Shown here in pieces: positions 21,060 to 33,944 of a stretch of 64,000 bases of DNA. This DNA comes from Microvelia longipes. Its lineage: Eukaryota; Arthropoda; Insecta; Hemiptera; Veliidae. Each line of letters opens with the position of its first letter. Positions within the stretch are counted from its first letter, which is position 1. The notes under the pieces were generated by a model, which was not told the DNA's origin, did not search any database, and saw nothing but the letters and a program-made list of their open reading frames with translations. The DNA lies in contig JACMZG010001911.1 of NCBI GenBank assembly GCA_018340805.1, forward strand, positions 50,640,869-50,704,868, read 5' to 3'. Both the position numbers and the translations under genes were made by a program.

Positions 21060-22889
21060 ACTCAAAGCGATCCTACAAACTGACGACACTACCTAACGAA
21101 ATACGCACTCTTATTACCGACAAAAAACGAGCTAGAGCACAGTGGAAAAGGACAAGATACCCCTCAGACAAAAGGATATTAAATACAATTAGCAGGACAC
21201 TAACTAAACTAATAAGACAACATAATGACGCTAAATTCGAGAATTACACCGAACAACTGACAGACAGAGACAGATCTCTATGGAATGCAAGTCGACGGCT
21301 CCTATCTCACAAATTCACTCCCTCTCCTTTAAAAAGACCTGATGATACTTGGGCGAAGTCGGAAGCTGATAAAGTTGAAGTTTTTGCCCAGCATCTCAGT
21401 AATCTTTTCTCTCCCCATCCGATATCCTAGACCAAGACCACGAACATAAAATCAATAACGACCTTCTTATCCCCCTGCAAATGTCTCCTCCACCTAAAGC
21501 CTTTAACCCCTCTGATATTCAGCACACAATTAAACACCTCAAATCCCGAAAATCTCCTGGCTATGACCTAATAACACCTGAAATCCTAAAGCGCCTTCCG
21601 AAGAAGGGTATTCTTTTCCTTACCTACATATGCAACGCTGTCCTTCGAACAACCCACTTCCCAACCCAATGGAAATTTGCTACTATTATCATGATTCCAA
21701 AACCCTCCAAACCAACTCATCTCCCTTCGTCCTACCGACCTATCAGTCTTCTTCCTGTCATGGGGAAAATCCTTGAAAAACTCCTCCTTCGCCGACTCCT
21801 TCCTTACCTTAAAGACAAAATTCCAAACCACCAATTTGGTTTCCGCTCCAGCATTCCACTGTCCAACAATGTCATCGGGTAGTCGATGTCATTGCCTCCA
21901 GCCTTGAGTCGAAAAAGTATTGTTCGGCGGTATTTCTTGATGAGGCACAAGCCTTTGATAGAGTATGGCATGCCGGACTGCTTTGGAAACTCAAGAAAAT
22001 CCTTCCTTTTACCTATTATCTTGTCCTCAAATCATTTCTCACTGATAGATTCTTCCAAGTTAGTTTAGGCTTCTCACTCTCCTTAATCTATCCTGTAGGG
22101 GCTGGCGTCCCGCAAGGTAGTATCCCTAGGTCCCATTCTATACTCCTTCTATACTCATGATATTCCAGAACACCCGTCCACAATCCTTGGAACCTTTGCA
22201 GATGACAAGGCCATCCTATCTGTCCACAATAGCCATATAACCGCTTCCGACAATACCCAGAACCATCTTACCCTTCTTGAACCCTGGTTAAGGAAATGGA
22301 GGATAAAGATAAACGAACAGAAAAGTATTCATGTCACTTTCGCTCTTCGTATAGACACTTGTCCTCCAGTCACCCTTAACCAAGTTCACATACCTCAATC
22401 CTCTAGTGTCCGATACCTTGGCCTTAACCTTGACAGACGTTTAAATTGGCAACATCACACTAAAAACAAAACGGACTGACGTATCACGACGTTTCAAGTT
22501 CCTGTCACGTCTTTTAAGATCGTAGGTCCAAATTAACATTGAGCAACAAACTTAGGATCTATAACGTCATATTAAAACCATCATGGGCCTATGGTCTGGA
22601 AGTGTGGGGTTGCACCAAGCGTTCTAACTCCAATCGTCTCCAAGTCCTGCAATCTAAAATCCTTCGAACCATTACAAATGCTCCTTTCTATGTATCAAAC
22701 CTTACTCTCCACAACGACCTTAATGTTCCATTTGTCCGAGATCTTTCTATATCCCGATATAAACGCTTCCATGATTCCATAATCGATCATCCCAATCCTC
22801 TTGTAAAAACTCTATCCTCTAATACCCTTCCTGAAAATCCTATGAGACGCCTGAGGAGGCAGTGGCCTCGAGACCAGTCATCTCTATAA
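21060..22889 (+). pseudogene. LINE ORF2, reverse transcriptase and C-terminal region, multiply broken
   Basis: The RT is spread over three frames. Segment 21038-21430 is the linker before RT. Segment 21481-21882 holds RT blocks up to YRPISLLPVMGKILEK and HQFGFR. From about 21885 another frame holds FLDEAQAFDRVW (motif A), then GVPQGS. The catalytic FADD lies at 22195-22206. The last piece, 22539-22889, ends in RRQWPRD, a LINE C-terminal domain also seen in the fragment at 28455-29215. Breaks lie near 21435, 21870, 22125 and 22480. Key catalytic motifs survive, but the protein cannot be made as a whole. Confidence 0.85.
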
Positions 22890-23128
22890 GATCAACATAA
22901 ATTTATCTAATTATCTTACTACTACATTTTATTTACTCATTTATTTCAACATGTTACTTATTCTATCTCTTACATTTCAATAGTGATATAATTTTCACAT
23001 TTATCTATTTCCAACTCCCGCCTGAGTGCAATCACAGGATTGTTTCTCAATCAAGCACACCAAGCCATTAAAACTGTGCAATCTCTAATACTTGTAACAA
23101 TCACAATTGTTGTTGTATTATTCAATAA

Positions 23129-23164
<36 letters not shown>

Positions 23165-23170
23165 TTTTCT

Positions 23171-23664
23171 AGAGACTCTTTAAAGATATGATTTATAACT
23201 ATGTTAAAAAAATGCTTTTACTTATACAATTCCTATTACTGGCATGGAAAAAGTTATGTCTTTTTTGAGAACAAAAGTTTTTACAACGAATTATGGGTTT
23301 GAATAATTCCGTGAAATATATGACATTCCATTTGAAAATGTTCGATGAAAAACGGCATTCTTGTAGAGAGAGCGAAAAAAATGTATTCGAATTTTAATGG
23401 TCAGAGTCAAAATAGTTCATTCATTGGCCATTTGGCATTATGAATTATTAGATGATTAAGCAACAACACGTATCAAACATCCTTGCACCTTTCATTAAAA
23501 TAAACCATTTAAAAATGGTTTCGGAGAGTTAAATGTTTATAATAAATTCATTAAACAAACAAATCGCTATTAATAAATTAAAGGGCCAGAGAGAAAACGA
23601 TGCAAACCACAAGCAACACTCATTTTCCAAAAATATAACATTATATACACACACACACCTTTTA

Positions 23665-23705
<41 letters not shown>

Positions 23706-23900
23706 TATATATTAAATTAGCCTTAGCCATGTCGCAAGTCTGCAATCAGAGCAGTCTGCAGTTTCGCCGTCTTTATTTATCAATATAATAGTCTATAGCA
23801 ATTGCCTTATTCAATTTCATAGTACTTTTTTGATAGCTTCATCGTGTTTTTTTCTGCGTGTTTATGTAAATTTTTTCTATGTATACTTACACACACACAC

Positions 23901-23903
<3 letters not shown>
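23171..23903. other. AT-rich DNA with a short (TA)n at 23680-23711
   Basis: No gene is supported. It includes a small TA array at 23680-23711 preceded by (CA)n. Confidence 0.4.
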
Positions 23904-23965
<62 letters not shown>

Positions 23966-23981
23966 ATATATTAATATATAT

Positions 23982-24039
<58 letters not shown>
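23904..24039. repeat. (TA)n microsatellite
   Basis: TA array with a few phase breaks, directly abutting the tRNA-like segment at 24040. Confidence 0.95.
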
Positions 24040-24042
<3 letters not shown>

Positions 24043-24170
24043 GATCACGTGGCGCAGTGGTAACGTGTCTGACTGCTAATTAGAGGTTAGATTCTCTACC
24101 AGGTTCGAGTCTCCGTGGGGACAGTTAGTTGTTTCGCCACTTGGCGGGTTTTTATAAAGAATAAAGACCG
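24040..24170 (+). repeat. tRNA-derived SINE-like segment
   Basis: An A-box-like TGGCGCAGTGG (24050 on) and a B-box-like GGTTCGAGTCTCC (about 24102) are spaced as in a tRNA, with a GCT triplet in the putative anticodon loop. Acceptor and T stems do not pair well, so this is a tRNA pseudogene or a SINE head and not a functional tRNA. Confidence 0.5.
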
Positions 24171-24369
24171 AAATTCGTATCTTTACCGCGAAATTTAAAA
24201 AAAAAGACTTGTTCTGTAATAAAATTAATAATCTATAAATGTCACGCTGGATCCCCAGTATTGGTAGTAAGATGACTAATTATAGTCCGTCAGCAATGCC
24301 GTGGGGTATCCGACCGCTAGCTTCGGCGCTCTTTTAGTGTAAGTATATTCCCTACTTTAATCCTGCTTG

Positions 24370-24560
24370 TATAGTATAGCACACGGTTATACTCAGTTGG
24401 CAGCGTGGGAAAATAGTGTTGAGAAACTTGGAGGTTGGCCTGATATCAAATCGTGGGCGTGGTTTTACATCCAGTAATTACCTCATTCGATCCCTCACAA
24501 TATTTTCCACGCTGTCAACTGATTGTTACCGAATGTAATACTATATCATAGTCAGACAAT
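24370..24560. mobile_element. ~185-bp MITE, copy 1
   Basis: The ends are imperfect inverted repeats (CAGTTGGCAGCGTGGGAAAATA against TATTTTCCACGCTGTCAACTG, both shown in part). A longer relative at 51940-52230 has the same order of words, including GAGGTTGGCCT and GTGGTTTTACATCCAG-type sequence. Confidence 0.6.
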
Positions 24561-25564
24561 TAGGTAAGTGCCCTGAGCCACGGCTTACCGAGCAGGCCTG
24601 CGGTTTAATAAATTTTTAATCATGATGTTCCTCTCTTACCTGGTTTTTTCTTCATAATATTTACCTAGTGACATTACGTCACTATATCATATTATTCACT
24701 GCTATACTATTCATAATATTGTGACATTACACAGCCTTATTTTTATCACAGCCTTACTTTTTATAAATTCAATTTTGTTCCCCAAACAACGGCCACATAC
24801 ATCAGAATTGTACCATATCAGCATAATATCGAAAATCGGAAGACGCTACACTCACCTATTAAAACAATTTCCAAATCTTTACGATTAACATGCGTAAATT
24901 GAAAGTTTTACGACAAAAAGTTGACGATATAATTTGTAGAATACATAAAAGGTACGAGTGGGGAAGCCTTAAATGAAGTCACTAACTCGAGAATAAAATT
25001 GGTTAAAAAACGACTTATTTCGACTTATGAAGATTTTAGCTCGAAAAATATTTTAACTTCCTAGGCTTTGCCTCAGCGGCCAAAACTGTAGTCAACTCCT
25101 TCGACTAAAGTTTAATCCCGAGGTCGTACGAATTTAATAGAATTTGAATTTAAGTTTATTAGGAAAACTAATAAGGTTTTCTCTTACAGAGAAAACTTGA
25201 CCTCAAGTGGGACAACTCTTTCCTTTTATGATATGTAAATAACTATATCCTTCCACGAAAGAAAAGTTAGGGAAGCAAACACAATGTTGAACTTACTTTT
25301 TAATTTTTTTTGACAAAAACTTGTGACTGTTTACACTTTGACACTGAGGCAAACAAACAAGTTTTTCAAGTTTTAGCTTTTCTTGTTTGTCTTCATTATA
25401 GTAAGAAAATTGCTTTGTTTTCAACTGTGATGAAAAAGTTTGTAATCTTTGTTTGTTCATATAGTTTGTCGACTTTGATTAATTTCTTGTTCTACTGCTA
25501 GTTTTATCGAGACGTGGAGCAGTAAAAATACTTGGAAAGATCGTATTTTCGAGATCGGTATTTG
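24561..25564. other. AT-rich intergenic DNA
   Basis: No supportable gene or repeat. Confidence 0.4.
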
Positions 25565-25905
25565 GTATGTATAGGCATAGAGATATTTACTAGAGGGGGC
25601 ATAGCCTATCTCAATCCATTGTGTGGCCTGAAACATCATTTTGGGGCACTCAGGGGCTCTGTGTAACCTAATTGAAAACTCCTTCAAGAGCGAATTAAGG
25701 TTATAAAAAATTAATAGATTTCGGCTTTTTTAGTTGGTTGTGTTTTGAATTATATTTTTAACATTCTACTATATAAGTTATTGTAATTTTGTACTGATTA
25801 TTTGATTATATTTATAAGCGAAGGTGGTCAGGTTAGTTTTTGATGTTTCAAAATTTAAACTATAGGGCCCCTCTAGTAATAATATCTCTATGTGTATACG
25901 TATAC
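25565..25905. mobile_element. ~340-bp MITE with CATAGAGATAT ends, copy 2
   Basis: Inverted ends CATAGAGATATTTACTAG and CTAGTAATAATATCTCTATG. It is the reverse-complement relative of 751-1080. The open frame 25457-25687 (-) is an artefact. Confidence 0.65.
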
Positions 25906-26974
25906 CCATAGAGATATTATTATTATCGGCGTATGAAAATACGCCGCCAGAATTGAAACTTTGGTCATGGAGGCGATCGAAAGAAATTCACTGGCAAATT
26001 TTTAGACATAACACTGTTTTTCTTCTAAATAGTTGTTTACTATTACTACACTCAAAAAATAGCATATGCTACACGCCTGGAAATGGTTTTTTACCTCGGT
26101 TCCTTTTACTTTTTTGCTACGCTCGACAGTAAATATAGTCGCCACTGTAAATAAACTTTCTTCATAGTCTTGTAACATTATATACTATTTCGTTATGTTT
26201 TACCGTATTAAATTTAATGTAAGAAATACCATAGTACATTGATAAAACATAGTGCTTATATATTCACATTTTACAAATAAATATATAAAACTATGGTTAT
26301 ATATTTATGTATTGTTTCATATTTATTTATGCAATTTGCAAAAAACATATCCAAAAAACCTTATAATAAATAAACTTTATAAGCTTAATAATCATGATAA
26401 AAGATGGCTGATAAAGGTATTGGTTTAATACCAATGTATTTTATAAGCCAATATTACTTTTCTTCCGAAAAAAATGTATGTGTGAAAAAATATGTGTTTT
26501 ATTAGGTTGTCTGTTTAAAGAGAGATTTTAATTTGACAAATCAATATAATTCAAGATAAATATTTCTAATTGTGGTTACGTAATTAGTCTGCTTCAATGG
26601 AAATGTCACAGGCAATGAGCTTATTTCTGAAATTACTATTATTGGTTATGACAGACTCGTCTGCCTTAGTTGCGTCCTATTTGTTTGCTAAGAGTTGATT
26701 GTCTATGACAGTACCATGGAGAGGGGGAAACAGTTTACCCTGCTCTAATTAGTTTGTCAGGTTTTAGCACTTCTGAAAACTATTGATCACTCCTTCACAT
26801 GAATATACTACGACCCGTTTTTGAAAATATCTCTAACTGGAAATTAAAGAGAAATAGATGTCAAACAACTTGATTTTTGTAAATGATTTAATTAGCTTTG
26901 CTTTCCCATCTTTAGAAAGGGAGATGACAACTCTTTTGAAGGTGTGTAAATTAAATAAATCAACATTAATATTA
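25906..26974. other. AT-rich intergenic DNA
   Basis: One small hairpin (CGGCGTA...TACGCCG near 25927-25952) and nothing else that I can support. Confidence 0.4.
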
Positions 26975-27125
<151 letters not shown>

Positions 27126-27700
27126 GTATAAATATTTATATGAAAAAAGGAGCTGAGCGGAAGCGAACTTCAAATCAACCTCATTGCGTTATTTTGGAAT
27201 GAAAATTGGTGAACATAAATTGTTGATTTAATGCAATACCTTTGTAATTTTATTTACAAATTGAAAGCTTATCCAGAAAAGCTTTTTTATCCAGAATTTA
27301 TTTTTTAAAAACCAGAAATGGAGCACTTTTTCTGACTGTACCGGAAACCTAAATTTTGGTTATTTACCATTGTATCAGACATTTCTCCAAGTTAGTATTT
27401 GTCAGATTTTAATAATAATTTGTAGGTAATTTCCTATTTATTTTAGAGTAGAAAGGATTCTATTGTAAGGACATTAAAACAAAACAAAGGATATATTTCT
27501 CTTTTGTTTACCATCCTTTTTTGATTCATAATATATTTTAAAAGTAAGATATCACACTTTACGCATTAATAAATATTAATGTCGTAACACAGGTTTGTAT
27601 AACGTCATTAACCTGGTTTGCTGTGCCAGTAGACATTCAAACAAAAAGTCTGTACAATTCTAAAAGGTTCGTGAAAAAGGTTCTTGTTTCTGTTTTAAAC
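27126..27700. other. AT-rich intergenic DNA
   Basis: Nothing supported. Confidence 0.4.
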
Positions 27701-27880
27701 CGGTCCAGTGTTGAAACGACCACTCTAAGTTACCTTAAGTCAAGGAAACGATGTTAAATAACCGGAAACCAAAATAACGGCAGGTGAACAAAAAATTTCG
27801 AATGGGGTGTCGATGTCAATTTTTTAGGGGCGCTGAATCGAATAAACCCGGTCCACCTAATGTGATCTAAAAGTCGAAAA
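27701..27880 (-). repeat. Inverse fragment of the 39700-40230 spaced repeat
   Basis: Words such as TTCGAATGGGGTGTCGATGT, GGGGCGCTGAATCGAAT and AAAGTCGAAAAAAC are reverse complements of words in 39780-40060. Confidence 0.55.
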
Positions 27881-28454
27881 AACGATAAAGTTGAAAATAA
27901 CTCAGTAAAAGAGACTAAACTCACATTCCCACAGCACAGGACACCCATCCTAAAGTGGGAATCAATGCCAACCTAATATATTTCGAATTTTTGTAATTTT
28001 TATTTGAATAAGAATTCTTTTTTTTTTTAAAAAGAATTCTCTTTTATTATTTCCGAAGAGAATTTAAATTTAAAACAAATGAACCTTTTTAAAGTGATCA
28101 AAACTTGACTTATAAACGAAGCGTAGAACATTTCCAAAACTTAATAGTATAGATAAAGTAAAGGAAGGCAAATTAGTTTTAAACGAATGATCAAAGCAAA
28201 TATTAAGACGAAAACTTTTGCAAAATCAGAGGGAAAGAAAATTTAACTAAATTCAAGTTTCTGGCTGTGACAATGACAATACAGCTCTGCAAGGGAAATA
28301 TCAACTTCTATCGAGTTTCATCTAAAAATATTAAAATATTTAATAATACGTAAATATTAATCTAAAAATCAATACTAAGCAAACTGCCAAATATGACACC
28401 ATATCAAATATATCTTAAATATGATCTTCTATCTTAAGTATACCTAAATTTTCT

Positions 28455-29215
28455 TTGTTTTTTTTTTTTTTTTAACTTTATTGATTATTGTCTACAATAA
28501 ATGTATTTGACATAGTGCTGAGGTTGGTTAAAGTGACTTGGCAGTCTTGATAAGAGGAATCACCCAGTGGTGATACTCCTTGGCGTGGTTAGGTAAATGT
28601 TGACATTTTACTTGTTTTGGCTTGAACTAAATTAGTAGAATAGAAATTAGTTGACTTTGAATAGTTGAATTTTCCGAAAAGTTTTGCGTTTTTGAATTTA
28701 TATTAATATTGATTATAACAGAAGGTCACGCGGCCACTGTCGTCGAAGGCGCCGTGGAGGATTACAAGGAATGGTTCTGGAATGTAGGGTTTGGACAAGA
28801 GGATTAGGATGGGAATCTAATTTTGAGTGAAAGGAATTGTATCGAGAGGAAACAATGTCTTTGACGAACGGAATTTTGAGGTCATTGTGGACATGGTTAA
28901 GTTAGATACGAACCAGGGAGCTTGAACTATTTTGCGGAGAACCTTTGACGTTTAAGATTTGATGGTTTCGTGGAACCCCATACTTCAACGCCGTATGACC
29001 ATGATGGTTTGGACCATTTTAAATCTCTCGAGATTGTTGCAAGCCACAAATGTGGTTGAAGCCACATTTGATTTAGAATACTTCAATTTAAAATTATTTT
29101 TAGCAAGACAAAATTTTAAAAAGTTTTGAAAGTTTTTACATGTTGATTGATTTTTGGAAGCCATGTTGAATTTCCCCAAAATACCTCCTGTACCATATCT
29201 CCAAGAAAACATGTC
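28455..29215 (-). mobile_element. 5'-truncated LINE fragment, C-terminal ORF2
   Basis: The minus strand begins near 29215 and ends in a poly-A tail (T run at 28457-28473 on the plus strand). Frame-broken translation gives KPSWSYGVEVWGSTKPSN, HNDLKIPFVKDI and RRLRRQWPRD. These match, in order, the C-terminus of the LINE at 22539-22889 (KPSWAYGLEVWGC, HNDLNVPFVRDL, RRQWPRD). It is an older, related copy of that LINE group. Confidence 0.8.
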
Positions 29216-29319
29216 TAACAAAAGAAATTTGTTTTATATCATTATCAGCATTAGTTCAATTTTTATCGACTGATATGTGTCCGTTTTATAAAAACTTGTT
29301 AAATCATCTATCTGAGTTG

Positions 29320-29475
29320 AAATTCGGAACAAATGTATTCTTTCATAAATAAACAAGTATACATATTTATGTATACTTGTATACATGTGTATAGGATACA
29401 AATTATTATGCATATATACATAGTGTATATATTAGTATACATAATAAAAAAATGAGTATACATTGTATACATACT
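29320..29475. repeat. TATACA-rich microsatellite
   Basis: Irregular TATACA/TGTATA words on both strands. The minus-strand frame at 29308-29562 is low complexity. Confidence 0.7.
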
Positions 29476-30790
29476 TAAGCAAAGAGTGTGTTTGCTGAAT
29501 AAAACTTCATAATAAATAATTATTAAAAATCTCAAGCAGAATAAAAAATATTTTACATACATTTATTTTAAACTATCAAACTAAGTAATATCTATACGAA
29601 ATATTAAACTAGATAGATATTTGCAGATATCATTCCTACTTTTTTATTTTATTTCATTTGAAATTATTAGAAAAGTAAAACAATTTTACTATTTCTTATT
29701 TATCATAATATGAATTTTATATTATATTATTCAATAAAGAAAATATACAAAGGTTTATTTCAATATGTTAATTATATTCATGGTTTTTCTCTTCAATATT
29801 TATTCAGTATAAATAAATATGGTTTTTTCTCGGTTTAATTTTAGTAAGCAATATCAAGCCTGGTCATTAGGTAGATTTGTAGCCGTTGGAATTAAAACTG
29901 ATCTATCTAAGGGACGAGCGAAGCAAGCTCGAAAATATTCTAAATTATAAATTAGCGTATTTCAAATTCTGAGGACGAGAGAAACGATTCAAAAGTGGTG
30001 AGAATGAATGTAGCTAATCCAATGTGAGATAACGTTACGAAGTACCCTGTATTATTACCCTAATATTTTATTTTATTTGCGGAATTGGTGAGAAATCAGT
30101 GGAAATTATGCAACAAGTGGGATCACATTTGAGTCATTGCAATATTTTCCTCCTATATTTATAAGGGTTATGGAAGCAAAACAGGAACCAACCAGATCTT
30201 TTAGAATGAATAAACTCAGAGAAACTTCTAAAAGTTAGACTTTTTTTTAAGTGTGACACTTAATTAATTAATTATAAACCTTATTTCAAGTTCCCACAAT
30301 TTTTAATTTAGTTCAAGACCAGTGTGCTCAAAAGTAAATCTATTTCTTTTACATTTGATGCTGGCTTGCTTGTCAAGGTAGAGGAATTGGGAGGGAAAGA
30401 GATGAAGGTTGCAACCAAGGGTGACTGAGAGAAAAGAGCATCCAAAAGGGAAAGGAGAATAGTGTAGGCAATAGAACAGCTCCTCGGAGCGTTTAATTAA
30501 GATTTCTTTCACAGTAAGGTTCTAATTAGGTTTTGTTCGTACAACCTTATAACTTTACCTCTCCTTCAAACCAATTTAGACCTAAGAATTGTTTATTTAC
30601 GTTTTTCAGACGAGATACGAATTTTGAATTTTTTCGTACTTATTGTAATAAAACTAAACAAGGACCTTCGATCCATGCCCTATGAAAAATTCCTTATAAA
30701 TTTGAAATAGAAGAATGAATTATGTGAATTTTTTATATTCTATAGTTAGGTAGAGCTATATTATAGGACTATAATAAGGTAGACAATATT
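29476..30790. other. AT-rich intergenic DNA
   Basis: Nothing supported. A word GACGAGCGAAGCAAGCTCG near 29911-29932 is a short inverted repeat of the kind seen in the dispersed repeats. Confidence 0.4.
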
Positions 30791-30796
30791 AATTAC

Positions 30797-30900
30797 ATTA
30801 GCGAATTTTCATCAGAAATTATGCTTATGAGGTTGTTCGGATGACAAAGAGGAAAAGAAAAATGGGAGGGGGGGGGGTATCGATTTCGCTTGGCCTCTGA
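30797..30900 (+). repeat. 5' fragment of the hairpin-ended repeat
   Basis: It shares TAGCGAATTTTCATC, GCTTATGAGGTTGTTCGG and ATCGATTTCGCTTGGC-type words with 8346-8440 and 47704-47800, but lacks the TA array. Confidence 0.65.
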
Positions 30901-31182
30901 TTCCGAAAATATATATCTTGTTAACTAATATAGCATTTGAGATTTGTAATAATTCTAAATAAGTCTCACATTATGCTTTAGCAAACGACGTAAGCATAAT
31001 ATAATTCATCTATAAAATTATTAACACTTGCGTAACAACTACTTAACTGTAATTATAAAATATACAAACAAACCTAAAGCCTTCCCATTCGAGGAGGAAT
31101 GTCCGTTGATTTGAGCGGAATCTTTGTTAATTTCTTATTAAACTTTAAATAAATTTCTTAAATTTAAACCTATTACTTAAAA

Positions 31183-31826
31183 AATCGGGTACGGGGTACC
31201 CCGGAACTTTTCCTCATCACATCGGATTCGCCACACTCATCCTCGGACTCGCTTCGCTTGTCCTAAGAATATACAAGTCGTTAAATTTATACTGCAATAC
31301 GACTCGCTTTGCTAGTCCTCACATAGAAAATAAATCCGTTTTATTCTCAGCGGTCACCCATCTAGACACTGACAACGCTTGATGCTGCTTATCTTTTATG
31401 ATCCAACAAAAATCAACGATACACTTATCGCATTGAAACAAAACTTGGTGTACTTATTTATTACATAAATTTCAACTCAATTGGATTATTTTCGTACACA
31501 AATCATTTGATAAAAATTGAACTAATGCTGATAATAAGATGAAACTTGGCATATACATGGCCATCATGCGGGTCAAACTCAAATTGATCGCAACATTTTT
31601 TCACATTTATGATTTTTCGTAATTTTTATGTCATTATTGCGGGTAATCACGTCATGAAAAAATACACACACACATACAGACAGTCAACTTTGTGAAAACT
31701 ACTCCGGATGTCTTAAAAACACCTAAAACGGATACTTCTGGTGACATTCTGGTTTTGGATTTTTCTGCAAATACTATATAATAATTTTCCTATATACCTA
31801 CGGTATAAATGAGGAAAATTAAAAAT
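31183..31826 (+). repeat. Dispersed non-autonomous repeat (GGTAC...GGAAAA), uninterrupted copy
   Basis: It starts AATCGGGTACGGGGTACCCC and ends ACGGTATAAATGAGGAAAAT. It has the same internal order as 527-1565 and 54590-54890 without the MITE. No coding capacity. Confidence 0.7.
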
Positions 31827-32439
31827 ATATAGACAATTTATTTTAAGTAATTAAACCAGAATAAGTAAAACCCTCACTTATAGAACTTAATGATGATTAG
31901 GTCCTGAACGTGGGTGTTTACATATCACTGCAATTATCACTTTAATAATAATTATTTAGGTTTCATTATCTCTGAGTGGGCTTTTTAGTAGTAGTAGTAG
32001 CTAAGTAGGCCATAGGTTTTTAATTTTTAGTTTGCACGTTATTTGCGAACTTAAAATAATGTGAAATAGTTTGTTTACAGCTGTCATAATCATATCGTTT
32101 TACCGCATAAAATTCAAATTAACAAATTAATGATACATTAATAAAATATAGAGCTAATATTCTCATAAAGAACTATACTAACAAAAACTAGGCTACCAAG
32201 TATGATCACAGATCTTCAATGCATTTATGAACATAATATAAAGATATTACCCGTATTATTTGATCGAATGCCTGTTTACAGTATTACTATTCTTAGCCTA
32301 CTGTATTAGATATTAATTTACCTAATAATTCTATGGTCGAGCGTAGCGAGTTCGAAGTTATACCACATTTATCTTTGGCCAATCATGACATTCTAAGGAC
32401 GAGCCAAACGAGTATGAAGTTGTGATCAAAAGTACCAGA

Positions 32440-32930
32440 GTACCCTGTACCCGATTTTTACTTTTCCTCATTTATACCGTAATGTCCCCGAGTAGTCATC
32501 CTGAGTGTTTTTCGCAAAGTTGTCTGTCTGTATATGTGCGTGTGTGTGAGTCTGTTTTCATCGTAGCTCCTAGTGTATTTATGCTAGAGGGTTGAAACTT
32601 TTTACAAAAATAAATCTACCGCTGTAGTTGTGCTATTCGGAAAATATTTTTTTTATGAGTAAAAATTTCAAAAAAACTTTAAACGCAGAAAAATGAAGCA
32701 ATCTGATAGAAATTCGGCACGCATGTAGCAATGTATAAGACATAACATATTTGCTAAGTTCTATTATCAGCATTAGTTCAATTTTTATTGAATAACTTGT
32801 ATACGTTTTTTTAAGAAATTGTAAAAAAATCGGATAGCAATCCAATCGAGTTGAAATTTGGTTCAAGTATATACCTTTACGTAATAAATAAGTACAATAA
32901 GTTTTGTTTAAATGCAACAAGTATAGCCAT
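32440..32930 (-). repeat. Dispersed repeat of the GGTAC family, inverse copies abutting
   Basis: ACCCTGTACCCGATTTTT (end of one copy) runs directly into ACTTTTCCTCATTTATACC (start of the next), so two inverse copies or a dimer meet near 32461. Words such as AAAGTTGTCTGTCTG and GAAATTCGGCAC-type follow. Confidence 0.6.
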
Positions 32931-33008
32931 GATTTATCGTGGATTAATCAATTAATCAGCATATCGCTTATTATAAAAAACTAATAGTATGATACACTGT
33001 TACAGAAC

Positions 33009-33351
33009 AATAAATGAGTAAAAACCATCAACTCCGTCTTTTCCACAAGATATTTACTTTATTAAGGCAGAACCGGCTTTCAGCTTACGCCATCATCAGT
33101 GCCGGAAAGATATCGAGCCGTCAACTGTCCAGGACCTCTGTTAAGAGTTTGGAGACGACTGAGTCAGTCGTCTCCAAACTCTTAACAGAGGTCCTGGACA
33201 GTTGACGGCTCGATATCTTTCCGGCACTGATGATGGCGTAAGCTGAAAGCCGGTTCTGCCTTAATAAAGTAAATATCTTGTGGAAAAGACGGAGTTGATG
33301 GTTTTTATTAAAAACATTCCACAGCGTAGTAAAATATATTGAATAAATGAG
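33009..33351. mobile_element. Palindromic PLE-like element with two opposed hammerhead-like cores, copy B
   Basis: An essentially perfect palindrome 33019-33307 (arms 144 bp, centre G at 33163 in GACTGA-G-TCAGTC) plus a 34-bp tail. A 10-bp duplication AATAAATGAG at 33009-33018 and 33342-33351 flanks it. Each arm bears the CTGATGA...GAAA core. Copy A (4404-4702) is the same element with part of the left arm deleted. The 63-codon frame at 33014-33205 is a translation of the palindrome. Confidence 0.85.
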
Positions 33352-33944
33352 TGGCCGCAGGCCTGTACAGTACAGGTATTTTACTATTCAGGTACTCTAC
33401 GATACTTGAAAAAACATACCTTCACCTCATGTGTGAACTTTTCTGTAAGTACATAGTAAGCCCGCATAACGCAATCCATGATTGAAACTGGATTCAAAAC
33501 AAATCGTAAATTATTTGTTTATCGTATTGTTTTACTTTTCTTGCTAATTATTTCATAGAGAATAACATTAGAAGTATAAATAAAAAAGTGTCTTATTTCA
33601 ATTATTTTGAATTAAATTTATATAATTGTATTTATTAATGTACAAATTGATTTTGATGAAAATGACTTTCTTGATAATGAAGAAAGATTATTTTTGTGCA
33701 ATTGATGGTAATTTTTTTTAATTTATAATTTTTTCAAGATTATAATGGAATAATTCTAATATAAGATTAGAATGAAACGTTTTAATTCTGCAATTTTACA
33801 AGGAAATTGTGTGATTCGATAAAATGTTAACTATGTTGATTTTGAGGTGAAACTTGGAACATTTGTTGGCCTTGTGTTACATAAGTAAGCCTTAATTTAA
33901 AACTTTAGTGTAAAATTGTCTTACAGAAAAGTAAGCTACTTATA
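33352..33944. other. AT-rich intergenic DNA
   Basis: Nothing supported. Confidence 0.4.

Larger units (their letters stand above)
18887..23156 (+). mobile_element. Jockey-like LINE, near full length
   Basis: A 14-bp target duplication AAATTTCATTTTCT flanks the element (18873-18886 and 23157-23170). It has a 47-bp leader, ORF1 (Gag-like), ORF2 (endonuclease plus RT, broken), a 3' UTR with AATAAA at 23124-23129 and a poly-A tail. The arrangement and the Gag knuckle pattern fit the Jockey group of arthropod non-LTR elements. Confidence 0.9.

Noticed and set aside
24040..24120. Functional tRNA-Ser gene
   Set aside because: A and B boxes are present, but the acceptor and T stems contain several mismatches.
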